From Bryoerythrophyllum caledonicum (Eukaryota > Streptophyta > Bryopsida > Pottiales > Pottiaceae): a stretch of 64,000 nt of DNA. Where the stretch lies: positions 19,248,904-19,312,903 of the forward strand of contig OZ020517.1 of the NCBI GenBank assembly GCA_963971425.1. The letters are read 5' to 3'. Positions 1-12,265 of this stretch are shown piece by piece (position 1 is the stretch's first letter; the number at the start of each line of letters is the position of its first letter). Position numbers and translations under genes: made by a program. Under the pieces are notes generated by a model. It did not search any database. It was not told where the DNA came from and saw nothing but the letters and a program-made list of their open reading frames with translations.

Positions 1-353
1 AGTAGCTCTTCCCCTGGAGTAGCTTTCGTGAGGTGTAGTCCTGTGATGATGGTGCGTTGGTCATTTAGTATTTGCTCCATTGACTCCTCTGGCATTGTCT
101 CCATAGGGGCTGGTATTTGATGGATTTGAATTCCTGATTCTTCTAGTATGTTGGCGGCCTTCCTCAGATTGTTAGGATACTTGAGGCCATCTTGGCGGTA
201 TGGTCCTTTTGTTTCTGTGGTTAGGGTCTAACTTACACGGAAGGTGTAGTCAAACTCTAGAAGGTGTGGTTTCACACCAGTAAAGACTGCGTCCCACAGC
301 CATTTTTTTGTATTCCGCCTATCTATTATGTTCGTGCGTTTACTTGCAATCAT
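1..353 (-). pseudogene. 3'-open partial gene of unknown family, one in-frame TAG
   Basis: On the minus strand an ATG at 353-351 opens a frame that runs off the left edge. It encodes a hydrophilic protein with recognisable stretches such as KKWLWDAVFTGVKPH, FDYTF and KYPNNLRKAANILEE. The only interruption is a TAG at 230-228, which would be glutamine if it arose from CAG. A splice acceptor-like tttag lies just upstream of TACACCTTCATG, so the frame may extend further 5' as an exon. I do not recognise the family. The neighbouring broken genes decay in the same way, so this is probably a transposon-derived or captured gene. Alternatively GTAAGTTAG at the stop could mark a tiny intron boundary. 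Confidence 0.45.
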
Positions 354-429
354 GAAGGTGTACTAAAGCAAAAGAGTGCATTAAGGTCTGCATAGGGCCA
401 CCAACATACCTGCTCTGAGTGGACCGTCA

Positions 430-1777
430 ACTTTCTTCTCGCTTGAAGGTCGAGGAAGAGCTGCAAGGTCTCTTTTCAGCTGCAGCTGAATCTCCGTGAT
501 CCTACCTCCGTGCTCCTCTCGCCGTGTGGATCTTGCCTTGCTCGTCCAGATCCCTTGCTTCTTTACTCGTTGTTGATCCGAGGTAGTGGAGTTCCTCCTC
601 TCCCCACCTTTGTTCTTTACCTGCGCCTCTCCAGCACATCACTTTAACCTAGGGAGTGAGTAATCGCTATAGTAATCCTTGTCTCTAGATCTGATTTCGG
701 AAGCTCCTCCTAACCCTAGGTGATTAGATCGGAGAGTTTCCTTCTGAAAACTCAACTTCCTACTTCGAGAATAGTAGCCGATTTTTTATTTTTCCATCAA
801 ATCGGAGCCAGGCAACTTCAAATCGGAGGTGGACGTGGAAGGTGCTAGCGTGATCAAGATATATCAATTGCTTGGTTCTTCGGCACTCGGGTGGCGCATT
901 AGCAAACCAGGAAAGGATTTAGAGTTAGAGGGAAGCTGTAAGTTTCTAACCATGCTAGCCTCTCAAATACTGATGATGTTGTTGTAAGAGTTTGATTGCC
1001 ATTAAGGTTGTAGTACTCTTCAATTGGACCTATAATAACGTGATATTAATTTCTTCTAAAATTTATGAATAATCATCCTGGATATTCATATAATGATTTT
1101 TACCAAAGGTAGTGGATGGTTGACATATTTTTGTTCTCCAGACTTGCAATGTTTATGATTATTAGTTTTGGTATTGCCTATCTTGAGTCCAATGTTGAAT
1201 AGTCAAGTGATCTTTGTTGTTTTCTTAATTTGTGTAATGGAACAAATTATAATTTTCGGCCGGGAAGAGTGGCCTCCAGGGAGCAAGTGAGCAAGCATCA
1301 TAATTTTCTACTGTTAGAGTTGTCCCTAATTCAGAATATTATCATGACAGTGTAGTGTAGTTGGCCGAGGAAATTTGCTTATCAATTACAGCTCATGGCT
1401 GCATTGTTGCTCAATTTGCCTACGCTTTCACCATTCATTTTGAAGTTCACTAATTATATTTGGCTGTTTTGATGTAGGAATTGGCTGATTTTAATGCTTT
1501 GAAAGAAGATGTGTTCCCAAGAATGAAATTGATTGACGCTACCCACACGAGATTGGGGAAGCTTAAGAATCAAGTGAAGATTTGCCCTGCCCAATGCAAG
1601 AATCTTGTCCAAGCATGCTTGCAGGGTCTCAAGCACATGAAAGAGACCTATGACACGGTGATTGAAACATTAGAGAAGTTTTGGGGTCTCCAGAAGGCCC
1701 CCGACGGGCAGCTGCTCCCCTCTCAAATTACACTCCACGTAGGAGTTGGTGACATAGTCACCAATGGTGCCATCTAA
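430..1777 (+). CDS. Small gene or gene fragment with spliced leader; helical N-terminal-like domain
   Basis: A GC-richer leader (about 430-937) ends at a good donor (GCT|GTAAGT) and an intron to 1477 ends in GATGTAG. The exon 1478-1777 is open; the first in-frame ATG is at 1523, giving 84 residues. Upstream, ELADFNALKEDVFPR is also in frame. The protein is helical with heptad-like leucines and three cysteines (ICPAQCKNLVQACLQ), followed by ETLEKFWGLQKA and a TAA at 1775-1777. The 33-bp stretch 1668-1700 (LEKFWGLQKA) recurs with one mismatch, inverted, at 19697-19728, beside a TKL kinase pseudogene. This suggests it belongs to, or is a truncated head of, a lineage-specific gene family. Function unknown; it could be a relic rather than an expressed gene. 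Confidence 0.4.
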
Positions 1778-2137
1778 GATTCAGGGTATGCCATGGTGGA
1801 TGTACCAAAGCTGAAAGAAAATCAGCGGCCGGTTGCGTGCGTGACATGGCCTGGTCACGGTTTTGTCCTTCCTATAAAAATTTGTAAAATATTCTGTTTG
1901 AGGGGAATAAAATATATTGAGCCCGTCTTTCACCATCGAATAAAATATGTATGCTCATGCGGATCATAGTGCTGAGTGGGTCCTTATATTAGAATATATT
2001 TCTGGCGGGAATATTGCTGAGTCAAAGGCAACACACTCGGCCATTGTCACAGACAGGGTTTTGAGTTCCTTGCATTGCTGTAGCAACAATTTTTTACCGC
2101 CTTTGTTGTTTCATTAGAATTTGTTGTTGCAAGGAGC

Positions 2138-3367
2138 ATGTCTCAATCAAAGCCCATTGAGGAAGTTCAGAGTGTTGTGCTTTACAATGATGTAGGTGCC
2201 AAGGGGAGGTGGATCCCACTGCGCGTAGAGATAGGATCATGGGTGACATTGAAAGCGTCAGACATGGGTCCATGGGCGCGGGATGCGCGTGTTCACGGTA
2301 TGGACTCCTTTGCAGGTGCCTGGAAGGCTCAGATCCTGGAGTTTCAATTCAAAGTAATCACGCGATAGGGAAAGGATGTGCTTCAGCTTAATGCTATCAA
2401 GGTGCGACATGCATATCAGCGCCGGCAGTTGCAACTCGACCCAACGGCCGCTGCAAATGAGCCGCGTGCATGTAACCTCCTTTATCTTTCGTACGAGGAT
2501 GATTGGGTTGCTCCATCAGCAGTTTTGGACGTCATTCTTGTGCTACATCATGAGGTTGGAGAGGCCGCACGCAATGGTCGTAGTTACAAACAATTGTTGG
2601 AGAATGGCACCTTTTTCCTGAAAGCTGTGTATGTTCCGCAGTCCGGCTCTTGCTTGTATGGGAAATTAGAGGAGTTGCCACTGCCCAGTCTTAGCGATCC
2701 TCACTGGCCCATTCTAGACATGCACACGTCAGAGGCATTTAGAGCAAAGCTTGCGGTAGACATTGCGGAAGCATTGAAAGGGGGTACATGGAGTAGGGCG
2801 GCGCACGTGAAGTGGTTCATGCCTCAGCACGTTATGGTGGACTTGTTCGCAGTAGCAGAGAACATCCGTCGTACAACCACAATGTATGTCTTCAAGGAAC
2901 CATCGAATGTAGTTTTGGCAAGCCTGATGGACGTTGGATGGGACGAGAAGTTTCAAGCAGGGTAGGACGTGGTGAAGTGTGTCGTCAGCAAGGCCACCAT
3001 GGTCTTCTGCTATCATTTAACGCGACAGGTTCTATATGTCAATTTTCAGTTTGTGCGCTATAGAAAAGAGGGCAGCAGATGGGTGCCTATTGATCAAGTT
3101 GTGATTCCGAACATGATGTCCATCACAGTTGAGTTCAGAGGTAAGGAGCTGCCTAGGTTTGAGGTCGGTTCGCTTTGGCCAGTATTCCACATTCGAGAGC
3201 AAATTTCCATTTTGCTGCCTCGAGAGATCATCCCCGAGTACTACGATCTTGTTGTGCAACGCCCCCGTTTTATTGATTTCAAGGTTAATGCTCGTTTGGA
3301 GCGAAGCATAGAGATTGGTGCAATCTTGATTGGCAAGTCCAATAGATTGAAGATGGTCCCATCCTGA
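2138..3367 (+). pseudogene. 410-codon unknown gene interrupted by two in-frame TAG codons
   Basis: One reading frame runs from ATG 2138 to TGA 3367 with no frameshift, interrupted only by TAG at 2366-2368 and TAG at 2963-2965. Reading each as Gln gives natural protein context (ITR-x-GKDVL and FQAG-x-DVVK). The deduced product is a mixed alpha/beta soluble protein with no signal peptide or membrane segment. It contains conserved-looking motifs such as WIPLRVEIGSWVTL, YLSYEDDWVAPSAVLDVIL and GSLWPVFHIREQISILLP. I do not recognise the family. Its position among transposon-type genes and its decay mode suggest a transposon accessory gene or a captured gene. No ribosomal frameshift or recoding signal was seen. 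Confidence 0.55.
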
Positions 3368-4346
3368 TGCTTCCGCATCACATGGACTGAGCAATTGGCA
3401 ATGAATCTAATGCAGCTTATAATGGAGTGTAGAAGTTTTGAATTATTGTGTCTACTTGAATCAATCAATATATTATACTACAAGTTGCTAGAAGAATTTT
3501 GGATGTAGAATTGTCAGAGCCGGTTCTTTACTATGAAATTAAGAGGTTTTAAAATTGCATGCCTATTGGTTTGATTCAATGTTTGCATTCATTGCATTAC
3601 TTAAGCATTTCAACCATTTATGAATTGTATATGCATGCATGTAATTCATTCTATAGGATACAAAAACAATATAATAAACCAACATCTTCCATTTGGAGTT
3701 CATTTCAATGTCTCAACCTTATGGCATGTTTAAGAATAGTATTATAAGTCTGCAAAGCCTTAGGTAAATCACTCAACATAATAAAAGTAAAAGTAAAAGT
3801 AAAAGTAAAAGTAGAAGTACAATAAAAGAAAAATAAAAATAAAAAGTATAATAAAAGTAAAAGTAAAAGGACAGTAAAAGTAAAAGTAAAAGTATAATAA
3901 AAGCATAATAAAAGTTTAAAAATAAAAGTGAATTAAAAGCAAAAGTAAAAGTAAAAATAATTGTAAATGTAAAGATAATAGTAAAATTAATTCATACGTT
4001 GTACACAACGGGTATATAAAGTAATTAATGGGCTTACATTGATAGTGATTGGGGATTGTCCCTTTGTCCATTGGGTCCAAGGTGAGGTCCACTAAACTAA
4101 ACACTAAATATAGTGTAGAGTCATTGTTGATGTGGATCACCCGTACTATTTTCATAAAAACATGTGCATGTCATGTTCTAAATTCTAATTGAGTATTTTT
4201 TTCTCAAGTAAGTGTGTGTCAGAATGTCAATCAACCATTGCATATAAATTTCCAATTAGTATAGGTTTTTTGAAATAATAATGGTCCACATTATATTCAA
4301 TGTTTTAGTTTAGTATGGGCGTGGTATGGCAGGCCGTAAAGAGGGA
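3368..4346. other. Gene-free AT-rich spacer
   Basis: No supported gene. It contains the purine-rich hexanucleotide tract listed separately, and otherwise AT-rich sequence with short spurious open frames. Confidence 0.6.
3778..3985 (+). repeat. (AAAAGT)n purine-rich microsatellite
   Basis: About 200 bp of imperfect AAAAGT/AATAAAAG units, best preserved at 3785-3825 and 3855-3895. The strand is almost purely purine. No coding content. Confidence 0.85.
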
Positions 4347-4350
4347 TTAA

Positions 4351-5278
4351 CCCCCAAGGTACCATGACAAATTCACACCAAAAACACTTCAAATTTGTTG
4401 GATTCTTGTATAAAGAAGCAAACAAAAACTTTTATTTCTAGTTTTAATCGTAGGATCTCAATGAAGCCTTACTAAGTAACATGGTCACAAATTTTCATAA
4501 ACTTTGACAACACAAGATTGAAAGATTACATTGTAGGAAGTCAAACAAATGGTTCATATTCATCCCTACATTCAATGGATCAGCAAAACTTGACTTCACT
4601 TGGTGTCAATTTTTTGTACGGCACAAGGTCTTTATCCATTACCACTGTATTCAGCATGATGTGAGTTCCTTGTACACCAATTTTTAGAAGTAGAGGAGGG
4701 GTGTAGCATATTCAAAACACTTGTGCAATGAATGGAGGTTCAAAAATTATCAATTCAATTTTTATTTTTGTGTGAACTAAATGTGTTTTAGATTGAGACT
4801 CCAAATGGTTGATAAGAAGGTTTACACCACATATTATTGTGGAAAAAATAAAAGGTAAAAGATATGAAGCTCTCATAGTATTATGTGGAAATGAAGAAAT
4901 TTTTTAGTACCTTGCCCGAAAAGGTGTAACAATGTGTGAAAATGTTTGACTTGAGTTATTATGCTATTTCATATTGCAAAGGAGAACTTTTTGATTACCT
5001 AGGTTTTAAAGGAAATAATATTACTTTCTAATATTGAAAATTTCACATTCAATAGTGTAAGAGCAAAAGTTTTTGGAGATGCCCTACGTGCCTACTCTGC
5101 CCATTTTAAATTCAAAACCCTATCACCTTAAACTCGGAATGTCACATTTGAAAAAAGCCTGTTGTTCTCTCGCTAATATCTTAGTTATGCCCTTCTACAA
5201 TAAAAAATTCCAAAGATAAATGTTAGAAATTGACACCAAAAGAATATGTCCAAACTTTTAAAAAGCCCACTTCTGACC
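4351..5278 (+). mobile_element. piggyBac-like non-autonomous element, right end lost
   Basis: TTAA at 4347-4350 is followed by CCCCCAAGGTACCATGACA, the left terminus shared with the complete copy at 37416-38360. The interior follows that copy closely: the 'caccaaaaacacttc' block, the 'agaagtagaggaggggtgtagcatattcaaaac' region and the 'attgacaccaaaagaa' block near the right end. Homology stops at about 5278, some 20 bp before the expected right terminus, and a TTAA is missing. Non-coding, about 930 bp. Confidence 0.7.
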
Positions 5279-5842
5279 TGCCCTGGTTATCAATCCCAGG
5301 TTATCCCAGCACTTGTCAAGTTCAAGTGAAAGATGAATACGTACTAATATGACTACAACCCTCAATTCAAGCCGACTATATAGGGCAAATTCATTTTAGA
5401 TACAATTCAAGCACATTTGCACAAAAGACACACAAGAATTCAAATCTTTACAACACTAAAAGCGTGGAGAAGGTTGGATGACAGAGTTCTCATCAGTGAA
5501 GGAGTGTGCTATAGCACCTCTTCCAACATCATTTGCAGAATAGATACATACAATTTTCAAGACCTTCAATGCTTCAAAATTTTGGAATAAAAAATCCAAA
5601 AGCATGCTCACTAATCCACAATTGAGTCATAATCGTTTACAATAAAGGTTCGGTCTTCACAGCTTCACATGACTTTGAAGTTGCAGTCTTCTGAGTTACT
5701 CAAAAAAATTGTTTTAGACTTCAAAGCTACTTTAACTACCTTGCGATTGCAGAACCTATATACAAACATACAAAATCAACATCTTCATCTGGAACTACAT
5801 AAACCTCCAACTTCAATTGGGCCGAAGAACCGCCATGAGTTT

Positions 5843-7390
5843 CTAGTGTTTATCACCTAGTGCAATGGCAGGAGTGTTGGCAGCTTGAGGGAGACGATCA
5901 ATTTTGTCTTCTTCAACATTCTTGAGAATGATGGCAAAAACGCTGCACTCTCCACACGCCCGATTGTCCAAGTCACCACCAAATTGGGCCACCCACGTTG
6001 GAGCAAGGTGAATTGGTGATGAAGCAAGGAGAACATCTTTGCATCGCCTGCAATGATAATTCTTGCTTGAAAGTAATTCTGCAACACAAGTGCAATGAAG
6101 AAAGAAACCACAACTGCAGAGGATAGTAGCTTTCGCAATAAATCCAAGGTTACAGTAAGCACACACTTGGATACTAGGCATGCCTAAGGGGGGAATAGAT
6201 TCAGAAGCACAATAGTTAAACACGTGCTTGGGTTGTAGGATAAGATTTTGTCGTGTTGCTTCTCGATGAGCTGCTTCTGCGTCCCACAGTGATGCAAGCG
6301 CCTCATTGTGCTCCCTACGCTGCTCCGACAACGCTGACTTCAGCTCGCACCGCTCTCAACGTGCAACATCCTCTTTTTCGCGATGATCTGTGAGTTTGTC
6401 ATGGAAACTCTTTGCTTCACCGGCTTTAGCAAGATACTCGCCATCAGAGGACGCTTCTCGAGCTAGGCGTCGTGCCTCCTTCAAGGCAGCAGCGTATGCA
6501 ACTTCCCAGCCTTCTACCTCCACATCCTAATCATTTGCTATTGAAAGTGCATCAGCAAATTCCAATTGGCGGGACGCCTTGTCCACATTTGCCGCAGCAA
6601 CCTCCACTCCAACCAAGCGTATTGTCACCATAGCCTTGGCAACGTCAACCTCTTTCTTGTTTCTAGTAGCAGACGGCGTGGCCACATTGCTACTGTTTCC
6701 AGTAGCCAGCGGCGCAACGAGGTGTTTGATGATATTACACAAACCCTCCACTTGGGCGCACGTCCCAATGGGCCCAAGTTTTTGAGGGTTTCGGTTTTTT
6801 TGTCGCAAACGTATCTTCAGGCACGACCGTGCTTCCGCCACCCTGTTAATGGGCTGCTTATGGAGAAATGTAGCATAATATGCTTTGAGAAAACGCAAAG
6901 AGAAATAACCATTATCGGGACGATTACCATACACTCTGTAATACTGCGTACCAAACTGGTGGACTTGCTCCGCACTTGTACAGTTTACAATTTTGTATCG
7001 GCTAGGCTGGCCGCCCGCTCTCCACACCTTTTTGATAGCATTGTCGGTGATGAATGGATACACTTTGGAAACGTCTGCTTAGAGAGGACCCTCGTTGCAC
7101 AGTCCTACGTGCAGCTTGAAGAAGTTATCTCTGTACTCAGCAGCGCGTTCCATCAGCATGGGTGCTGCTGCAACCATACGCACAACAACATTGGCTTGGA
7201 TCCCTGTAAGGTCCATGGCGTCATCAAACTCCCCGGCCCACTTGGGCGCGTCGCGCTCAGGAGAAGATAGATGAGTATCGCTCTCCACGTCGCTTTCGCG
7301 TTGCTCCTCACTAGAGCTGGCCGCGACCCACTTCCGCTTATTTGTTGTCGTTGAGGTTGAACCACGCCAATTCTTCTTTCCTGACGTCAT
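5843..7390 (-). pseudogene. RING-like accessory gene of a transposon-type family (intronless copy), three nonsense codons
   Basis: A single frame of about 516 codons runs from ATG 7390-7388 to 5843. It is broken only by TAA 7081-7079, TAG 6529-6527 and TGA 6358-6356, with no frameshift. Order: Ser/Thr-rich acidic N-terminus; a domain with YYRVYGNRPDNGYFSLRF; a long charged helical stretch (EARRLAREASSDGEYLAKAGEA, then SEQRREHNEALASLWDAEAAHREA); then a cysteine cluster C-x2-C-x11-C-x-C-x4-H-C-x-C with a final C-x2-C (CAYC, CSCGFFLHCTC, CRRC), like a RING or related zinc finger. The gene at 12266-14313 has the same order and the matching YQRVYG..PDNGEF motif, so the two are paralogues. That copy has an intron where this one has none. 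Zinc binding or ubiquitin-ligase activity is inference only. Confidence 0.65.
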
Positions 7391-9660
7391 TGTCCACGGC
7401 ACAAACAAATATTAGTTTGTTATAAGAATAGTTAGATCAGCAGAGGACACGGCACAAATACTATGAACAAAGATGGCAAGACATAGTGTAAATGAAGCAA
7501 CTATAAATTAGTGTGCTGAACCGTTAGGAGACTAGAAGGTGAAACTAAACTTGGACAAAGTTGAAGCAACAATGGCGATGAAGCAATGATGCTGAATCAG
7601 TGACGTGTTAGGCATTGGTGCATTTAGTCACAACAAGCTTGTTGAGAGTCCTGGAAAGGTCTAAGTTTCTAATGATTCTAATTAATTCCAATATGACCCT
7701 TTGAGGACCTCATCAAATCGTATTTCATCAATCATTCTAAGTTCCAAACTTGCTTGTGAGACATTAAAGGTTTGAAGTGTGATAAACAATTAAGGGATGC
7801 TGACTCATTGCTAAGTTACACGCCCGCATCATGAAGTAATTTAAAATGAAGCATGAGAGCCAAGTTTGGGAAGAATGATGAATCAGTGGAACCACCTCTT
7901 GAATAATGAATCACTGGAACTTAGGCCCCTACTTAGGGTAACCCGCCCCATGACTGGCACCATTGAGCAATGTCTATATAACGAAAGCTTAGTATAATAA
8001 TATGTAATTTATTTATCAATGATAGACGATCGAATTGCAATCTCAACCAAAGTGATTCCATAATTTTCCGATGAGAAGTGAATTAGTTATTAATTTTCGA
8101 AGTGAATAAAATATAGAGAATTACCTTCTTTTGAGAATGTAACAATACAACCTTCTTTTCAACAATTGATATCAGAGGATGTCCAATTTTTTGTGAGTTT
8201 TGAGTGTATAGATTGAAAGATGTTTGAAAATTAATCTTCAAAAGAACACTTAGTCATTTAGAGGCTTGTGGATGGTTATGGATTAGTAGTCAATGGTAAG
8301 CCCATAGCCATGGGCCCTTTTTTACTAAGACAAACTGTAATTTGTTATATAATACTAGGGATAACTTGTGACCTCCGGATACAACATTTTTTTGTGTTGA
8401 GTCCCCACCTCCACGTCCCCTAGCCCTTTCCCTTCAATCCATCGTCCCCCCCGTCCTTGTCCCCTTGTAAACGTGTACATGTAAGTGAGCTTGAGCGTGG
8501 TACAACAGGCCGGGTAGGGGGCTTAAATCCGGCACACTACTCTAGGGGCCGCCACATCAACTTATGCAAGTAGCCTACACAAGCCGGGTATACCAAGGCC
8601 CGGTTATTCGAAAGTCATTCAAGGTGCACTTCATTATATTGAGGTTTCCCGCAGTGTCAGCAAACAGTATGGGACAATGCCCCAAGTTGTAAATGGGCAC
8701 CATGCACCTCGCTGATCCTGACCGTTGATCGCGACCGTTGACCGTCAATTGTATCCCACGTGCTGTTGATGAAGCACCCAGATGTTATGACCTTGTTCAT
8801 ATTATGGTTCACATGATACCTGGTACCTCACCGTGAAATACCTACCTTGGCTGCTACAGCAACCATGGTAACATCCAGCTTACTAATTCATGTGTAGTTT
8901 CAAGACCGGTTATACGGATATTCTTAATTATTCTATCAATATACATTAATGGAAATTGTTGAAAATGAAAGTTAACAAAAGTAAAACTCAGCAAAAATGA
9001 AACTTTTTGAAAATAATGCTTTTGAAAGATGAAACTTTTGTGAAATAATAATTTTGGAAAATGAACCTTCAACATCAAAAAAAGCTAGTAAGTGCAAAAG
9101 TATCCTAAGTTTGAAGTAGTGCTTTTGTTAAAAAAGAACAAATCATGTATTATAGATATTACATAAGTTTGACCCTGGCATCACATGGGTATCACTACAC
9201 CACTTTAGTATGCCGCCACTTCTACTCATCTTTGTGAAATTTAACACTAAATATCAACGTGTAAAATTTTATTACCGCCAAAAGCCACTATATGATTGAC
9301 AATTGATGTTGAAGTTCGTATTTATTTTTTGCTACATTAGTAGGGTAATTAACATTTATTTTAGATTGTCCCATCACACACCCCCTCCCTCCCTCTCTCT
9401 TGATTTATTTTTAGATTGTCACTCACTGGTTCTCTCTCTCTCCCCTCATTTCATTTTAGATTGTCCCTCTCCCTCTCATTGATTCCCTCATTGTCACCAT
9501 TGTTCTTAAATTTTTATTTTTTTAATTTTTTCGTTTTTCTTTTTGGGGGGGGTCTAGGGTCTAGGGTCTAGGGTTTAGGGTTTTTGGGGTCCCACTATTT
9601 CTCATTTCTCCCTCTTTGTACTTTTTCCAATTTAATGTTTTGAGTGCCCCTCTTTCCTTC
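7391..9660. other. Gene-free spacer
   Basis: I see no supported gene. 7391-7470 is a plausible upstream region of the minus-strand RING-like gene. 9540-9595 holds a short telomere-like run (TCTAGGG/TTTAGGG units after a G tract). The rest is AT-rich with a few pyrimidine-rich stretches at 9380-9500. Confidence 0.5.
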
Positions 9661-10140
9661 TAGGACACTATTCATCATTTTAGTGTAATGAAAAAGGACA
9701 ATCATTTTATCATTCTTCGTGTGATGTAAAAAAGACACTATTTATCAATTCTAGTGTAATGAAAACAAACAATATTTATCATTCTTCGTGTGATGTAAAA
9801 AAGACACTATTTATCAATTCTAGTGTAATGAAAACAAACAATATTTATCATTCTTCGTGTGATGTAAAAAAGACACTATTTATCAATTCTAGTGTGATGA
9901 AAACAAACAATATTTATCATTCTTAGTGTGATGTAAAAACGACACCATTTATCAATTCTAGTGTAATGAAAACAAACAATATTTATCATTCTTAGTGTGA
10001 TGTAAAAAAGACACCATTTATCAATTCTAGTGTAATGAAAACAAACAATATTTATCATTCTTAGTGTGATGTAAAAATGACACTATTTTTCAATTCTTGT
10101 GTAATAAAAAAGACACTATTCATCATTTTAGTGGAATGAA
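9661..10140 (+). repeat. 69-bp minisatellite, six units
   Basis: The anchor GTGATGTAAAAA occurs at 9721, 9790, 9859, 9928, 9997 and 10066, exactly 69 bp apart. Each unit is itself two diverged ~34-bp halves (TTATCAATTCTAGTGTAATG and TTATCATTCTTCGTGTGATG), and single half-units extend the array at both ends. The short open frame inside it on the minus strand is a by-product of the period being divisible by three. Confidence 0.9.
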
Positions 10141-10351
10141 CAGAACACAAAGAACAAATAAAATACTACAATTGCGTGTGTGAGCCCCAAGAAGGGGCTG
10201 GTTAGGTGTTTAGGGTTTAGTGTTTAGGTTTTAGGGTCAATCTAAGTTAATCCTTACATAGTTAATATGTGACTACAAAAAAATATATTGTTTGACATTT
10301 AGTGGGAAAACTAGCAATCTTGCATTGTTGATTGTTCATTTTTTTACTTTT

Positions 10352-10675
10352 AATTCTTTGACTCCTATGGATCTTTGGTGTATCAATATTATTGTAATTA
10401 TTGTACCCTAAATATTAACCTAAACCCTAAAGATTCTTCACAAACCCTGATTATTCTATTTGTAGCGGCTAATAGCAAGACACATACACTTTTGAACATG
10501 CCCAAACGTGTTGTATCATTATTGTTAATGGACCTCCATGCAAAAGGGACAGTATGCACACCTTTCACCATCCCACTAACATGCCAATGATGGTTCATTG
10601 AACAAGTCACCACATGAAGGAGTACAAATTGTTGACTTAACCATTCTTGAAAGTAAATATTTAGAATAAACATAA
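10352..10675 (+). repeat. Direct repeat copy 1 (about 324 bp)
   Basis: Near-identical (about 97%) to 11709-12032 in the same orientation. The two copies flank about 1.03 kb of AT-rich non-coding DNA. Boundaries are abrupt: similarity begins at AATTCTTTGA and ends at AATAAACATAA. It could be a miniature LTR-type element or a segmental duplication. No clear TG..CA ends, primer-binding site or target duplication was found. Confidence 0.8.
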
Positions 10676-11099
10676 ATTGAGAATCCCAATAGTGAAAACT
10701 TTCAATTTTATATTTTGTAATTTAAGAAAAAAAACAAGTAGAAATAGTAAAATCTTTGATTTTCAACAATTTATTGAATAAATGAAGCATAATGGGATTG
10801 CGTAGTGCTTGAAATTGGGGAATTTTCACAATATTTGAAGGGCCACGTCATTCATCCACTCCTCTTGAAGACATGGTCTTCATGAAGTAGACTTTGAATA
10901 TTACAAAGAAGAGTCATCAGAAACATTCCATTCCATCAGACCAAAAAAAAACAAAAAAACAAAAAAAAAATTAAAAATTAAAAAAAAAAGTAAATACAAA
11001 AAACAACAATAAACTAAAATAAAATAAAATAATAATAATAATTTTAAATATGTGCAAAGGATGCTCTCTAATGAGTAATTGAAGACCAACACTTACTAT

Positions 11100-11580
11100 A
11101 AGCTATAACCTTTCCTCTTTTATTATACCCGGTATTCTAATTATATTATTTGCACTATATTCTAATTGTACTATTTATGCAAAGTATTAATCAAACATTT
11201 TATACTATATACCAATTATACTCTTTATATTATATATTGATTAAACCTTTTATACTATGTACCATTTGTACTATGAACTAATTAAACCTTTTATGCTACG
11301 TACAAATTATACTATTTATAACATGTAGTAATTATACTATTCATATGTCAAGTATACCATATATACTATCATTTTGTATTATAAATATGTATATTGTAAA
11401 TACTATAAATAGAAGTTTGTATTATACAAATTGTGTTCACACATTGTATATACCATAGGCTATATTTACATTTTTTGGTATTTATAGTATCGAACAATTA
11501 ATATTCTTACAGTATGTACCAAATGCAATACAATATATATATATCACATATGATTATATGTGCTATTTTTATATATTGAG
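11100..11580. repeat. Degenerate AT-rich tandem array
   Basis: Loose repeats of TATACTATRTACCAATTATACTAT-like units of 25-35 bp lie between the two 324-bp direct repeats. Very AT-rich and heavily diverged; no coding potential. Confidence 0.55.
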
Positions 11581-11708
11581 ATATGCATTATAATTTCATC
11601 TCTATGAGCTTAGGATGTGTTTACGTTTATCGTAAGTACAAAATTTGCACTCTTGGGCATTTTGGAACCATTAGAATGGGGACTCTTACAAATATCAAAG
11701 TTGTAATG

Positions 11709-12032
11709 AATTCTTTGAATCCTATGGATCTTTGGTGTATCAATATTATTGTAATTATTGTATCCTAAATATTAACCTAAACCCTAAAGATTCTTCACAA
11801 ACCCTGATTATTCTACTTGTAGCGGCTAATAGAAAGACACATACACTTTTGAACATGCCCAAACGTGTTGTATTTTATTGTTAATGGACCTCCATGCAAA
11901 AGGGACGGTATGCACACCTTTCACCATCCCACTAACATGCCAATGATGGTTCATTGAACAAGTCACCACATGAAGGAATACAAATTGTTGACTTAACCAT
12001 TCTTGAAAGTAAATATTTAGAATAAACATAAT
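11709..12032 (+). repeat. Direct repeat copy 2 (about 324 bp)
   Basis: Second copy of 10352-10675, same orientation, differing by a handful of substitutions and a one-base length change. The repeats diverge immediately outside these limits. Confidence 0.8.
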
Positions 12033-12265
12033 TTGTACAAGTCTTTCAGAGTACAAGTAGTGTGTGGAAAAAAACTTTATCCTTTGAAGGCCCAAGCATT
12101 TCTCTGTACTACATCATAAAGTCAGTGTCATGTGATTAATTAAATTCGAGCCCAAGGTCTAATTAGCACAAGCTTACTACTGAATCCTCACATTACCTTG
12201 GCAACAACTCTCACCAAATTTTGCTACAGCACCCATTCACCATTTGCTATAGCACGCATTTAGAA

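Noticed and set aside
9661-10140. CRISPR-like array
   Set aside because: The repeats are contiguous 69-bp units without unique spacers, in eukaryotic nuclear DNA.
10352-12032. LTR retrotransposon
   Set aside because: The direct repeats lack clear TG..CA ends, a primer-binding site, a polypurine tract and a matching target duplication; kept as a direct repeat only.
10398-12095. Two similar minus-strand frames (about 90 codons each) as paralogous genes
   Set aside because: They come from the 324-bp direct repeat; substitutions and a length change show no coding constraint.
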